From NCBI GenBank assembly GCA_013287585.1, contig JABDDN010000014.1:1-35896 (forward strand): a stretch of DNA of 35,896 nt, written 5' to 3'. This document shows, in pieces, positions 14,943-23,632 of this stretch (the stretch's first letter is position 1; each line of letters starts with the position of its first letter). Source of the DNA: Nitrososphaerota archaeon (GTDB lineage: Archaea; Thermoproteota; Nitrososphaeria; Nitrososphaerales; Nitrosopumilaceae). Below the pieces are notes generated by a model that had not been told where the DNA came from, searched no databases, and was given only the letters and a program-made list of their open reading frames with translations. Made by a program: the position numbers and the translations under genes.

Positions 14943-15077
14943 TTGAAACACAAGGATGAGTTTGCAATTTGTGTTCAGTGTGCAAACCCAATAGAGAAAT
15001 GTGTTTGTGTTTGTCCTTTTTGTGGAGAACGTGACAAGTGTGAGTGTGCACTTGGCGATGCAGCTACTGGCGGATAA
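14943..15077 (+). CDS. Cys-rich mini-protein (44 aa), probable metal binder
   Basis: TTG 14943 to TAA 15075 encodes 44 residues with nine Cys, arranged as CVQC, then CVCVCPFCG, then CEC. Pairs of CxxC suggest one or two zinc sites or a small Fe-S centre. A good TATA box (14913-14920) precedes it by 23-30 nt. Only 25 nt separate it from korA, and no second promoter of comparable quality is seen between them, so the three genes may be one transcript. Whether the product works with the oxidoreductase is inference; it may simply be a small nucleic-acid-binding protein. No named family is recognised. Confidence 0.65.
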   Translation: MKHKDEFAICVQCANPIEKCVCVCPFCGERDKCECALGDAATGG

Positions 15078-15102
15078 TCATAGCATTGTTAATATTTGAT
15101 CA

Positions 15103-17031
15103 ATGTCTAGGTTTGATATGTCCTCTATAGATCTAACATGGGTTATAGGTGGTCCTCAAGGAGGAGGTGTAGAAACTGCAGCGAACATTTTTGCAGGTGC
15201 ATGTGCAGCATCTGGTTTAAAAATATTTGGAAAACGTGAATATTATTCTAATATCAAAGGAGAGCATAGTTATTTTGGAGTTCGAGTTTCAGATAAAACA
15301 ATTCGCTCTAATGTAAACGGTGTAACAATGCTTGCAGCATTTGATGCTGAAACAATATTTCGACACGCAGACGATGTTTTTAATGACGGTGCCATAGTTT
15401 ACGAGTCTGATCTTGTACCGATGAAAATAGAAGAAGTTCCTACACTAGATCACGACTTCAAGAAAAGACTAGTAAAATATCTAACATCAAAAAACAAGTC
15501 ATTAACTATACAGGGGACATTGGATGCAGCAAAAGAGCGCGGGGTTCATCTATATCCTGTCTCATTTAAGACGATTTTATCTAATCTGGCAGACGAAACA
15601 CAAAATCCAAAGCTTAGGGGTATGTTTAGAATGCTTAACGTTCTTGCTGTTTCAGTATCACTTGGAATTTTGAGTCTGCCTTCTGATACTTTACTCAAAT
15701 CAGTTGAATCTATTTTTTCAAAAAAATCCCAGATTGCAGAGATGAACAAGCACGCAGCAAACTATGCGTATAACTTTGCAACCGCAAAATATCCAAAATA
15801 CAAGTATCAACTCTCACCAATCCAAAAGGAACCAGATACAATCATGCTTCAAGGTTTTCAATCAACAGGTCTTGGCAAGATAGTAAGCGGTTGCAGATTC
15901 CAATCATATTATCCTATTACTCCTGCTTCCGATGAAAGTGTATTTATGGAATCAAATGAAACCTTTGATGTAGAAAACAATAGACCTGGTTCCACAATGA
16001 TCGTACAAACAGAAGATGAAATTTCTGCAATTGGGATGACAATTGGTGCCGCACTTACTGGAACACGTGCTGCAACATGTACATCAGGCCCAGGATTTTC
16101 CTTAATGTCTGAAGCTCTTGGATGGGCTGGAATAAACGAAGTGCCAATTGTAGTGACACTATACCAAAGAAGCGGACCATCAACAGGTCTCCCAACTAGA
16201 CATGGTCAGGATGATTTACAATCTGCAATACATGCAGGGCACGGAGATTTTCCAAGAATTGTTTATGCCTCAGGGGATATGGAAGAAGGATTCTATGATA
16301 CTGCAAAATGTTTCAACTTTGCAGAAACTTTTCAGATGCCAGTTATACACCTGATGGACAAATTTATTGCAAGTACAGTTGCAACCGTAAAAAGATTTGA
16401 TCCAAAAAAGATTACAATTGAACGGGGCAAGCTTTTAGAAAAAATTGAATCAGAAGATTACAAAAGATTTGCTTCCTCTCCTGACGGACTATCGTCACGC
16501 TCAAGACTTGGACTGGAAAAGGGAATATTTTGGAACACTGGTGATGAGAGTGATGAATATGGCCATATATCAGAAGATCCTGAAAACAGAATTTTCAAGA
16601 TGGACAAGCGTGCTACAAAGCTAGAGTTTGCCCTAAAAACAATATCAAAGGAAGACCAAGCTACAAACTATGGTGTTTCAGAATTTTGTATCATAAGCTG
16701 GGGTTCCACTAAAGGACCAATTTTAGATGCAATTGATATGTTAAAAAAAGAAGGATTCGCAATAGGCTTTATCCAGATCAAGTTATTGCAGCCATTTCCA
16801 ACTGATTACATCAAATCTTTGATAAAAGGATCAAAGACAATCATAGACATAGAGGCAAACCACACTGCTCAGCTTGGCTCTTTACTAAACGAACATTTGG
16901 ATCAAAAAGTCGACTATTATATCGTAAAATACACTGGAAGATCAATGACTTGCACTGAAATTTATGATTCATTAAAAAAAATACTACAAAATAAGGCAGA
17001 AAAAAGACAGGTGTTAACATATGGTGTCTAA
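15103..17031 (+). CDS. korA: 2-oxoacid:ferredoxin oxidoreductase, fused gamma-alpha subunit
   Basis: With the beta subunit, it interconverts 2-oxoacids and acyl-CoA plus reduced ferredoxin. The first about 190 residues are the gamma domain ([33 protein letters not shown]). The alpha (pyrimidine-binding) domain begins near residue 240 ([28 protein letters not shown]) and includes [19 protein letters not shown]. The C-terminal transketolase-like domain follows ([11 protein letters not shown]). A 642-aa fused gamma-alpha subunit without a delta ferredoxin domain is the common archaeal KorA/OorA style. Substrate (2-oxoglutarate or pyruvate) cannot be fixed from sequence alone. The start is ATG 15103, and it overlaps korB by 11 nt. 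Confidence 0.92.
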   Translation: MSRFDMSSIDLTWVIGGPQGGGVETAANIFAGACAASGLKIFGKREYYSNIKGEHSYFGVRVSDKTIRSNVNGVTMLAAFDAETIFRHADDVFNDGAIVYESDLVPMKIEEVPTLDHDFKKRLVKYLTSKNKSLTIQGTLDAAKERGVHLYPVSFKTILSNLADETQNPKLRGMFRMLNVLAVSVSLGILSLPSDTLLKSVESIFSKKSQIAEMNKHAANYAYNFATAKYPKYKYQLSPIQKEPDTIMLQGFQSTGLGKIVSGCRFQSYYPITPASDESVFMESNETFDVENNRPGSTMIVQTEDEISAIGMTIGAALTGTRAATCTSGPGFSLMSEALGWAGINEVPIVVTLYQRSGPSTGLPTRHGQDDLQSAIHAGHGDFPRIVYASGDMEEGFYDTAKCFNFAETFQMPVIHLMDKFIASTVATVKRFDPKKITIERGKLLEKIESEDYKRFASSPDGLSSRSRLGLEKGIFWNTGDESDEYGHISEDPENRIFKMDKRATKLEFALKTISKEDQATNYGVSEFCIISWGSTKGPILDAIDMLKKEGFAIGFIQIKLLQPFPTDYIKSLIKGSKTIIDIEANHTAQLGSLLNEHLDQKVDYYIVKYTGRSMTCTEIYDSLKKILQNKAEKRQVLTYGV

Positions 17032-17986
17032 TTTATCAGATTACAAGACAGAGGTCCACAATGACTGGTGCCCTGGGTGTGGAGACTTTGGGATTGTAAA
17101 TGCAATACAAATGGCACTAGCAGAAATGGAAGTTCCAAGAGACAAGGCTGCTATTTTTTCAGGAGTTGGCTGTTCAGGAAAAACATCTCACTTTGTAAAC
17201 GTCTATGGAATACATACTTTGCATGGACGAGTCATGACATTTGCACAGGGTGCCAAGCTTGCCAATCCAGAGATGACAATTATTGCAGCAGGAGGAGATG
17301 GGGATGGATTGGGAATTGGAGCTGGACACTTTGTTGCAGCTGGCAGAAGAAATGTTGACATGACATACATCATCTTCAATAATGGAGTGTATGGCTTGAC
17401 AAAAGGACAAGCCTCTCCAACTTTGAAGCTAGGGTTGAAAACAAAATCACTTCCGGAACCTAATGTTAACCAAGCTGTAAATCCAATAGCACTTGCAATT
17501 GCCAGCGGCTTTACATTTGTTGCACGAGGATATGCTTATGATGTAAGGCAACTAAAAGATTTAATTATTGCTGCAGTAAAACATCGAGGACTAGCATTTT
17601 TGGATGTCCTTCAGCCATGTCCAACATACAACGACATCAACACAAGGGATTGGTTTTCAGGAATGGATAATATCAACGAGATGACCAAAAAACCACAACC
17701 CAGAATATACAAGCTTGAAGATACAAACTATGATCCTATTGTTCATATTGATTCACAAGAGGAAGAAAATGAAAAGCTGACACAGGCTTTAATCAAATCA
17801 AATGAATGGGGTGAAAAAATACCAACGGGCATATTCTATCAAAACGAACTTATTGCTCCATATGATCAAAGAATTGCAGACAGAATTCCAAACTATCTTG
17901 AGAATCCTCCATCTGTTCAGGAAATTACATCTAACGGTAAACCCATTACAGATATCTCAAGAATGTTGGACTCACTACAAATCTAA
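17021..17986 (+). CDS. korB: 2-oxoacid:ferredoxin oxidoreductase, beta subunit
   Basis: The thiamine pyrophosphate and [4Fe-4S] subunit. The N-terminus has [13 protein letters not shown], and SGVGCSGK follows; with a later Cys in LQPCPTYND these are the usual cluster ligands. The TPP-binding motif [14 protein letters not shown] through [15 protein letters not shown] is complete. It is 321 aa, a normal length. ATG 17021 overlaps korA by 11 nt, so the two are translationally coupled. A palindrome plus T-runs follows. The complex is expected to be cytosolic and ferredoxin-linked. Confidence 0.93.
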   Translation: MVSNLSDYKTEVHNDWCPGCGDFGIVNAIQMALAEMEVPRDKAAIFSGVGCSGKTSHFVNVYGIHTLHGRVMTFAQGAKLANPEMTIIAAGGDGDGLGIGAGHFVAAGRRNVDMTYIIFNNGVYGLTKGQASPTLKLGLKTKSLPEPNVNQAVNPIALAIASGFTFVARGYAYDVRQLKDLIIAAVKHRGLAFLDVLQPCPTYNDINTRDWFSGMDNINEMTKKPQPRIYKLEDTNYDPIVHIDSQEEENEKLTQALIKSNEWGEKIPTGIFYQNELIAPYDQRIADRIPNYLENPPSVQEITSNGKPITDISRMLDSLQI

Positions 17987-18030
17987 AAATTATTCAATCT
18001 AGACAAAAAAATCAAAGACTTGATTACTTC

Positions 18031-18084
18031 AGAAAAATTTTTCTAGAAACCACTAATAATTTTTTATTTTTTTATATTTTATTA
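18031..18084 (+). terminator. Palindrome and T-tract after korB
   Basis: A perfect AGAAAAATTTTTCT palindrome (18031-18044) is followed by a long T-rich stretch (18059-18080). This could end the korAB transcript. The rest of 17987-18197 shows no supportable gene. Confidence 0.4.
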
Positions 18085-18197
18085 TGAATGACGCTGTAGG
18101 CAATCTAGGCATGGTTTAGTCGCACTACACAAGGGAGATGGTAGGCATCAAGAACGAAATAAGTTATTAGCATGTTGAGTTTGAGAGTATTTTATCG

Positions 18198-18632
18198 TTG
18201 AATATATCAGAAGTAAACAAGGTATTTCGAAAATCTATAATCAAGGGCTACTTTGAGCCAAGTCTTCTGAATCTTGATTTCAAAAAATCAAACATCAAAC
18301 ATCCAACAATTCATGACGAAGGTCTCATGCAATCACATCTATTGCATCTTTTTTTTGACATTGATACAGGTGGTGACTATCCTGATGGAGACGAGTGGTT
18401 CATGGCAGAATATCTTTTCCCTTATAATATAAAAATTCCAGACACAATGAAAGGAACAGATTATTTTAGTACAATGTCAGTTGGAGAAGGAAAAAACTTT
18501 TGGCGTCATAGGGAAATGATCCGTTACAAATACGGAAAATCAAAAAAACTAGAAGAGGCCCTTGAATTTTTGGAAAAAAAATACCAAGAACTACAATCGA
18601 TGTTAGAACCGCTAGAAAAAGAAATTAAGTAA
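18198..18632 (+). CDS. Conserved hypothetical protein (144 aa)
   Basis: I do not recognise this family. The soluble protein has a polar N-terminal third, a His/Asp-rich middle (HPTIHDEGLMQSHLLHLFFDIDTGGDYPDGDEWFM when read on, given here in parts HPTIHDEG and DIDTGGDYPDGDEWF), then a C-terminal helix rich in Glu/Lys/Leu (about residues 115-144) that may form a coiled coil. The acidic-histidine motif could bind a metal. TTG 18198 is used as start. It ends 8 nt inside the convergent gene at 18625. No partner can be named. Confidence 0.55.
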   Translation: MNISEVNKVFRKSIIKGYFEPSLLNLDFKKSNIKHPTIHDEGLMQSHLLHLFFDIDTGGDYPDGDEWFMAEYLFPYNIKIPDTMKGTDYFSTMSVGEGKNFWRHREMIRYKYGKSKKLEEALEFLEKKYQELQSMLEPLEKEIK

Positions 18633-19155
18633 GTTTCCATTCATTTTTTGAAAAAACATATGTCGTATCATTAGAATCTGAAGTATGTACATTCCACTTT
18701 CCTATTGTCTCATCAAATTCATAAATTACATCACTGATATTTTGAGGAATTTTTCTTGGATCAAGCTGGAATGGAAGAAGCTCCAAAACAAAATCTATTT
18801 TATCAATTGTAGTGTTAAACCACGCATTCTCCTGTAAATCCACAATAAAATTTATGTTTGGATTACCTGCAAATCGAATGAAAATTTGTAATGTCCTTCC
18901 ATTTCCCCTGCGCCTTTTTAGCTCTTTTAGCAATCCTTTTGTTTTGTCCCATCTGGCATTTCCAAACCATTTGAAAAATGCTTCATTGAATGACAGTGGA
19001 AAAGCGATATCTAGCATCGTAGTATAGTCTTCGTATTGTTGAGGAATGGGATGTTCTTCTACACTGAACATACCATTTAACAATCCATAAAGTACCTCAA
19101 GTTCCCAAGGTGAAATTCCGTAATATTTCAGTGATGCAACAAGCTTGGAACTCAT
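18625..19155 (-). CDS. Conserved hypothetical protein (176 aa)
   Basis: No family recognised. It is mostly hydrophilic with several aromatic patches: a helical N-terminus (MSSKLVASLKYYGISPWELEVLYGLL can be read in two halves, SSKLVASLKYYGISPWELE), a central FFKWFGNARWDKTKGLLKELK, and two predicted beta strands (LQIFIRFAG; INFIVDLQENAWF). No transmembrane segment or metal site is visible. ATG 19155 has an A/T-rich element (coding-strand CTTTAATTAG, around 19178-19187) about 23-32 nt upstream. It could be the last member of a cofE-19190-18625 run on the minus strand, though this promoter suggests independent expression. Confidence 0.55.
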   Translation of the reverse strand: MSSKLVASLKYYGISPWELEVLYGLLNGMFSVEEHPIPQQYEDYTTMLDIAFPLSFNEAFFKWFGNARWDKTKGLLKELKRRRGNGRTLQIFIRFAGNPNINFIVDLQENAWFNTTIDKIDFVLELLPFQLDPRKIPQNISDVIYEFDETIGKWNVHTSDSNDTTYVFSKNEWKLT

Positions 19156-19189
19156 TATTTTTATTAGTGAAAAAATCTAATTAAAGGTT

Positions 19190-19744
19190 CTAGATTGTAA
19201 GCAGGTATTTTATCAGATAAATAGATCCGATTGTTCCAATTACAAATACCATTGGCTTCCAAGCAAAGACTGGAAAACTAGGCGTCTTGAGCTGGATTTT
19301 ATAATTATCAAAGACAGTCTGTACGTATTTTTTTATTCTTTCATTCCAGATCTTGTATTCTATTTGGTGTTTTTTTAGTAGCATCTCAACTTCGTAAAAG
19401 ACTGGGGTTCTTTGGCAAAATAGGTGCTGCAGATAATCTCTTGAGACCTCAACTTCAGCCTGGATGGCAACCAATCCCTTTTTCATCTCAAGCAGTCTTA
19501 CGTGCATCTCCCATGGTTTTTTCAATTTTAATGAAAGACCATGTCCTATCTGTAATGGTTGTTTGTGTTCAAATTTAACATGGGTAAAGCCCTCATGTGA
19601 AAATATCTTCAACAACTCGTCAACGCTATTTTTGACAACAATAGTTAGCTGTTCTACGCCCTTTCTGTCTACTGATATTTTTTCTTTCTTACCGTCATGT
19701 AGGGATACCGTCTTTGGATATCTAGTCAGGAATTCTACCATCAT
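19190..19744 (-). CDS. Tail-anchored hypothetical protein (184 aa)
   Basis: The cytosolic part is basic (many Lys/His) with two beta-rich and two helical blocks. A hydrophobic helix near the end (VFVIGTIGSIYLIKYLLTI) makes a C-terminal membrane anchor with only a few residues beyond. No family recognised. ATG 19744 is preceded by a Shine-Dalgarno sequence, GGAGGT, about 6 nt upstream, unusual in this AT-rich, mostly leaderless set, so it fixes the start and suggests a leadered message. It lies 41 nt after cofE on the same strand and may be co-transcribed with it. Confidence 0.65.
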   Translation of the reverse strand: MMVEFLTRYPKTVSLHDGKKEKISVDRKGVEQLTIVVKNSVDELLKIFSHEGFTHVKFEHKQPLQIGHGLSLKLKKPWEMHVRLLEMKKGLVAIQAEVEVSRDYLQHLFCQRTPVFYEVEMLLKKHQIEYKIWNERIKKYVQTVFDNYKIQLKTPSFPVFAWKPMVFVIGTIGSIYLIKYLLTI

Positions 19745-19750
19745 AGCTCA

Positions 19751-19756
19751 ACCTCC
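19751..19756 (-). promoter_or_regulatory. Shine-Dalgarno site of the 19744 gene
   Basis: Coding-strand GGAGGT (top-strand ACCTCC) is 6 nt before the ATG at 19744. It decides the start and indicates translation from a leadered or polycistronic mRNA. Confidence 0.55.
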
Positions 19757-19785
19757 ATTTGACCTCTATTAAAAGTATGACTGTT

Positions 19786-20556
19786 CTAGTTTTTCGTTCC
19801 TAGTCCACGAACATAGACACACTGGTCATGTGAGATGGCCATCTCATGTTGGCTTATCTTCCTATCTGTTATCTGCGCCTCAGAGTTTTTTATTACACAA
19901 AATGGAGTAGCATCAGAGCCCTCTCCCATCTTGAGATTTGCTATTGATGCAAGGTTATCAGCTACTGCCTGAAACGTAACTTTGAGCGAATTTCCAAAAA
20001 GATCTTTTTGACCCCGTATATCAGATAGTGGCTCTATTCCTGCACATGCAATGGCAACACCAACTGTGCCAACTCTTGCAGGCATTAACCTACTGTCTAT
20101 AATTATGACACCAATATGTATCGAATATTTTAAGAAAATTTTTCGTCTCAGTTGTTCAGCAACACGATATGTATCTATGGGATACAAAATTATCTTTCCT
20201 TTCGGTGCGTTTGATTTGTCAATTCCTGCGTTTGGGGCCATGATATTATCAGATGATGTAATTACAAATCCGGGTACACCGCCAAAAATAGTATCAGACT
20301 CTCGCAGTATGATTTCTGCAATCTTGGGATTGATTTGAAATTTTTTACCAAGGGATCTGGATTCTTCAGATGGAACAACATATTCATAATCAATAACCCT
20401 ACCTTGAGAATTTGCAACAAACTTGCTTGAAATTATGATTACGTCTCCATTTCCCACGGTGATCTTGATTCGTTCCAAAGAACTAATCAAGGATTCAAAG
20501 AGATCAAATGCTTCTGTTTTTACATCTGATTTTATAGGATAAACGGAAAGAGACAT
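19786..20556 (-). CDS. cofE: Coenzyme F420-0:L-glutamate ligase
   Basis: CofE adds gamma-glutamates to F420-0 using GTP. The 256-aa protein has the family's N-terminal SLSVYPIKS, a SKFVANSQGRVI block, the nucleotide and metal region GVPGFVITSSDNIMAPNAGIDKSN (read here as the NAGIDKSN motif), and ARVGTVGVAIACAGIEPLSDIRGQKDLFG, including the conserved DxRGxxDLFG segment. Length fits archaeal CofE (about 250 aa) without the C-terminal FMN-reductase domain of FbiB. Start is ATG 20556. F420 is known in ammonia-oxidising archaea. The neighbours downstream are of unknown function. Confidence 0.92.
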   Translation of the reverse strand: MSLSVYPIKSDVKTEAFDLFESLISSLERIKITVGNGDVIIISSKFVANSQGRVIDYEYVVPSEESRSLGKKFQINPKIAEIILRESDTIFGGVPGFVITSSDNIMAPNAGIDKSNAPKGKIILYPIDTYRVAEQLRRKIFLKYSIHIGVIIIDSRLMPARVGTVGVAIACAGIEPLSDIRGQKDLFGNSLKVTFQAVADNLASIANLKMGEGSDATPFCVIKNSEAQITDRKISQHEMAISHDQCVYVRGLGTKN

Positions 20557-20598
20557 GATATGATTTATTCCCCTTTACTTTTTAGCGTTCTGCAACGT

Positions 20599-21651
20599 CT
20601 ACGTCTCTTTTCTTGTCTTTTTCACAACAAAGACTATGCAGCCAACAACTCCAGCTGTGCCAACAACTATTGCGATTGCCGCATTATTCCAAGCTGAACT
20701 ATACTGCGATATGGACTGTGAGATGATCTGCTGTGGTGTATGTGATGAATCATTCTGTTCTGGATTGTTTACAATAGGATGAGTTTGTACAGTTGTTGAT
20801 TCAGACGACGTCGTATTGTTTTCAATCATCCTAGAACTTGGTTTCTCAATATTATTTTGAGAAATATTTGTTTGTTGAAGAACATTTGATGTATGGTCTG
20901 GACCAGAGCCACCCATTTGATGTGGAAGCTTTCCTATGACAGCTAATGCTTGTCTCATCTGTTCATCATTCCACCCAAGTGCCCTTAGTTTGTTTTCAAA
21001 TTCTGTACCGTTAATCACTCCACTCTGATATTCCTTTATTACAATATTGCCGTTCTCAGCAACCGGTGTTGAAATTGATGGAGAACTAGGAGTGACAGTA
21101 AACTGGACAGTTTTTGCAGTATGACTCTGTTCTAAATTAGTTTCAAGTGCCCAAACAAATTTGATTTGATATGTACCTATTGGCTCATCTTTCGTATCGC
21201 ATAATGTAGAGTATCTTTGTACTATCTTTCCATTTAGAACAACATCACAGACAGAATTTTCATAACCATTAAGAAAGATAGGATTTGCATTATTTGTACT
21301 AAATAATGCAAATGTTATAGTTCTGTTTTCAAAGTTTTGTTTTAATGTATCATCATATGTATAAATTGGAAAACAATCTTCTCCTCCACAATGACTCTGT
21401 ACTGTTACTCCAAATGGCTTTGAGAATGGTAGATAGATGTAAAGATCAGGATACGGATACGTTTCCTTTGAAATATCCGGAAGATGTGATACTGTAATAG
21501 TAATCATTGTGCCAGGTGGACCTGATGAAGGGGTTATTATAACATCTGGACTACCAAGTGTGTTAAGATCTGTTGTAGCCCATGCAGAACAATAAAGTGG
21601 AATTACGACCAGTACCAATAATCCAAGTAAGATTGGTTTTCTCAAACACAC
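20599..21651 (-). CDS. Cell-surface anchored protein with Ig-like domain
   Basis: A 350-aa exported protein: signal peptide (PILLGLLVLVVIPLYCSAWA), an Ig-like beta domain opening with VIITPSSGPPGTMITITVS, paired Cys (CGGEDC and DVVLNGK...TLCD) that may form disulfides, a short acidic helical stretch (YQSGVINGTEFENKLRALGW and NDEQMRQALAVIGKLPHQ), a long Ser/Thr/Asn/Gln-rich linker, and a C-terminal membrane helix (AIAIVVGTAGVVGCIVFVV) ending in KKTRKET. It is a surface protein probably carrying glycans on its linker. I chose GTG 21651, which gives a TATA-like box (around 21671-21681) at 20-30 nt; TTG 21660 is the alternative. Ligand unknown. Confidence 0.75.
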   Translation of the reverse strand: MCLRKPILLGLLVLVVIPLYCSAWATTDLNTLGSPDVIITPSSGPPGTMITITVSHLPDISKETYPYPDLYIYLPFSKPFGVTVQSHCGGEDCFPIYTYDDTLKQNFENRTITFALFSTNNANPIFLNGYENSVCDVVLNGKIVQRYSTLCDTKDEPIGTYQIKFVWALETNLEQSHTAKTVQFTVTPSSPSISTPVAENGNIVIKEYQSGVINGTEFENKLRALGWNDEQMRQALAVIGKLPHQMGGSGPDHTSNVLQQTNISQNNIEKPSSRMIENNTTSSESTTVQTHPIVNNPEQNDSSHTPQQIISQSISQYSSAWNNAAIAIVVGTAGVVGCIVFVVKKTRKET

Positions 21652-21738
21652 GAAGATCAAATCTATAATTAATAAAATTTAGGGCTGAATCATCAGAATG
21701 ATTGTTATCTTTTTGTAATACTAAATTAATTTACTATC

Positions 21739-22137
21739 GTGGGATTATTCGCCAAAAAAGAAGAATTTTGTACTATGTGCAACAAGGGTATTTTTCATAA
21801 ACATAAACCAAAGCGTGATTGGAATGTTGAAGGTCCACTATGTGCAGATTGTTATGTGGATGCAATGAAAAAACACTATGAAAAAACTGATGAAAACAAA
21901 TGTGTTGTATGCGGTGCAAAACCAGGATCATTTAGCTTGTGGAAATCAAAAAAGGAATGGGATGTAAAAGGCTGGCTTTGCAAGACTTGTTTTGATGAAA
22001 AGGAAAAATTAGACAACGAATCAAAAAAATTATGTAGCATGTGTGGTACCAAACTTGGTTTTATCAGTTACAGCCCAAAAAAAGAATGGGACATAAAGGG
22101 ATATATCTGCAAAATTTGTTGGAATTCAAAAAGTTAA
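21739..22137 (+). CDS. Protein with three tandem CxxC...CxxC zinc-binding repeats (132 aa)
   Basis: Three repeats of about 40 residues each carry two CxxC pairs: repeat 1 CTMC...CADC (about residues 11-40), repeat 2 CVVC...CKTC (about 55-84), repeat 3 CSMC...CKIC (about 98-128). Each has a basic-aromatic stretch before the second pair with the core W-[DN]-[VI]-[KE]-G (DWNVEG, EWDVKG, EWDIKG). This looks like a zinc-ribbon or treble-clef module, duplicated twice. The start is GTG 21739. A TATA-like TTGTAATAC at 21712-21721 lies about 18-27 nt upstream. It probably binds nucleic acid or protein; I cannot name the family. Confidence 0.75.
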   Translation: MGLFAKKEEFCTMCNKGIFHKHKPKRDWNVEGPLCADCYVDAMKKHYEKTDENKCVVCGAKPGSFSLWKSKKEWDVKGWLCKTCFDEKEKLDNESKKLCSMCGTKLGFISYSPKKEWDIKGYICKICWNSKS

Positions 22138-22179
22138 GATTACAATAATGATGATAAAACCAAAATAATTTATTTTTAA

Positions 22180-23484
22180 TTAGATTTCAGTGTTTCTTCT
22201 GTCTTTTCTTATGTATATGGCAGCAATAACCACTACAGGCACAATTAGGAAATAAGGTAGATATTGCATAGAGTTACTCGACATGAAATTTTGTGTTATT
22301 GAATTAGGAACTATCCTGTAGATTGTACCATCTGATAATGAAACAATATACAATAGACCGTCTGGTCCTGTAATGACATCACTTATGCATCCAAATCCGG
22401 TGCCAAATATTATTTCATCCATGGAGTCACCCCAATTTACAACTTTGTCAGCCAATTGAGGTGATTTGAAAACAAAGCCATCTCTGTTATCATTTAATTG
22501 AAATCTGTATAAATTACCATTGTTACAATCTCCGACAAACACACTGTTTTTGTATTTTTCAAACTGCGGAGAATTGATAAATGCTATTCCTGTTGGTGCA
22601 ACCGTTTTCATCCAAGTAAATTGTGGATCATGATACTGATATCCGGGATAGCCTGGAAGTTGTGCTAACGTGGTTTTATTTGCGGGCCCCATGATAACAC
22701 CCCATCCAGTAAAGTCATCCGCTACGTTAGGCTTGAAGAGTGTGGTTTTATTTGCAGGACCTTGTATGACATCCCAACCGCTGTTAAAGTTTGGTGGTAC
22801 TATGTTAACTTCATCGCCAAAGTCAGGACCATTTTCTGTATCCCAAAGTTTTCCAGTTACAGGATCAACAGTTAAACCAAAACTATTTCTAATTCCCATT
22901 GCATAATAAGGCCCAGTAGGAGCAACTCTCCAAATAACCCCCGTATCATTTGGTTCACCAATTGGATGATTCTGTAGTTTTCCAAATTGTCCAGCATCCC
23001 CGAGAACAATGTATACTGAACCATTCAGATCAGTTGTCATGGCTCCGCCATTATGATAGGTTTGGGTCTGGGGAAAATTCTTTACGAGAGTTTTATGTAT
23101 CAGCGTACTTCCATTCCAATCATAACTATAGATTCTCTTCCCTATAGGAGGTCCTCCATTGAATGAAGATTGTGTAAAGTAAAGGTACACCTTGATTCCA
23201 ACATGAGTAATTCCAAGCATTCCTTGCTCTCCTATGCTTGTGACATTTTCGTGAAGTATTGGCGTTTGCTGTACGCCATCCCGTATCAAAGTAACATTGC
23301 CTGAAGTTTTTTCTAACACCAAGATGTCATCTTTGTCCACAAAATCCATTGTGGTTGGACTGCAACAAATACTTGGAACATATTTTTGAACTATAAAATC
23401 ATTATCTTTTATGCTAGGTTGAGAATATGCAGGCAAAATTATGCAGATAGATAATATAAAAATCAAAAATAACCAGAATTTCAC
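22180..23484 (-). CDS. Membrane-anchored PQQ-type sugar dehydrogenase-like beta-propeller
   Basis: A 434-aa exported protein with a signal peptide (WLFLIFILSICIILPAYS) and a C-terminal anchor (YFLIVPVVVIAAIYI). Propeller-type motifs include MLGITHV, YHNGGAMTTDLNGSVYIVLGD, IRNSFGLTVDPVTGKLWDTENGPD and VTGPDGLLYIVSLSDGTIYRI, which match the soluble PQQ-dependent glucose/aldose dehydrogenase superfamily. The HNGG and GPD-type residues are in place, but PQQ binding is not proven. A 24-aa internal duplication lies at about residues 236-283. GTG 23484 follows a Shine-Dalgarno sequence (AGAGGAG) about 5 nt upstream. The active site would be outside the cell. Confidence 0.82.
   Translation of the reverse strand: MKFWLFLIFILSICIILPAYSQPSIKDNDFIVQKYVPSICCSPTTMDFVDKDDILVLEKTSGNVTLIRDGVQQTPILHENVTSIGEQGMLGITHVGIKVYLYFTQSSFNGGPPIGKRIYSYDWNGSTLIHKTLVKNFPQTQTYHNGGAMTTDLNGSVYIVLGDAGQFGKLQNHPIGEPNDTGVIWRVAPTGPYYAMGIRNSFGLTVDPVTGKLWDTENGPDFGDEVNIVPPNFNSGWDVIQGPANKTTLFKPNVADDFTGWGVIMGPANKTTLAQLPGYPGYQYHDPQFTWMKTVAPTGIAFINSPQFEKYKNSVFVGDCNNGNLYRFQLNDNRDGFVFKSPQLADKVVNWGDSMDEIIFGTGFGCISDVITGPDGLLYIVSLSDGTIYRIVPNSITQNFMSSNSMQYLPYFLIVPVVVIAAIYIRKDRRNTEI
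22636..22779 (-). repeat. 72-bp tandem duplication inside the beta-propeller gene
   Basis: Two in-frame 72-bp units (22779-22708 and 22707-22636, minus strand) encode GWDVIQGPANKTTL and GWGVIMGPANKTTL at their starts. The first 42 bases of each unit are nearly the same; the rest have diverged. The likely cause is slipped-strand or short tandem duplication. Confidence 0.75.
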
Positions 23485-23489
23485 TAATT

Positions 23490-23496
23490 CTCCTCT
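23490..23496 (-). promoter_or_regulatory. Shine-Dalgarno site of the beta-propeller gene
   Basis: Coding-strand AGAGGAG (top-strand CTCCTCT) lies about 5 nt upstream of GTG 23484 and decides that start. Confidence 0.5.
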
Positions 23497-23632
23497 AAAT
23501 CACTACTTATTAAATTTCAAGAAACAAAGTTAATCAATAAACCGTTTGCGATATTCGTATGATGTATATAGCAAAATCTAACTCATTTTCTTCTGCAAAC
23601 CTTTTAATTTCAAAAAAGCCCAGTTCAATCAA

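Noticed and set aside
17068-17358. 96-codon plus-strand frame with many Cys and Trp inside korB
   Set aside because: It is a frame-shifted reading of the TPP-binding region of KorB; composition matches out-of-frame translation.
17987-18197. Repeated GTAGGCA words and a short ATG frame after korB
   Set aside because: The frames are 11 codons or fewer and the words are not in a stable stem; only the palindrome and T-tract are supportable.
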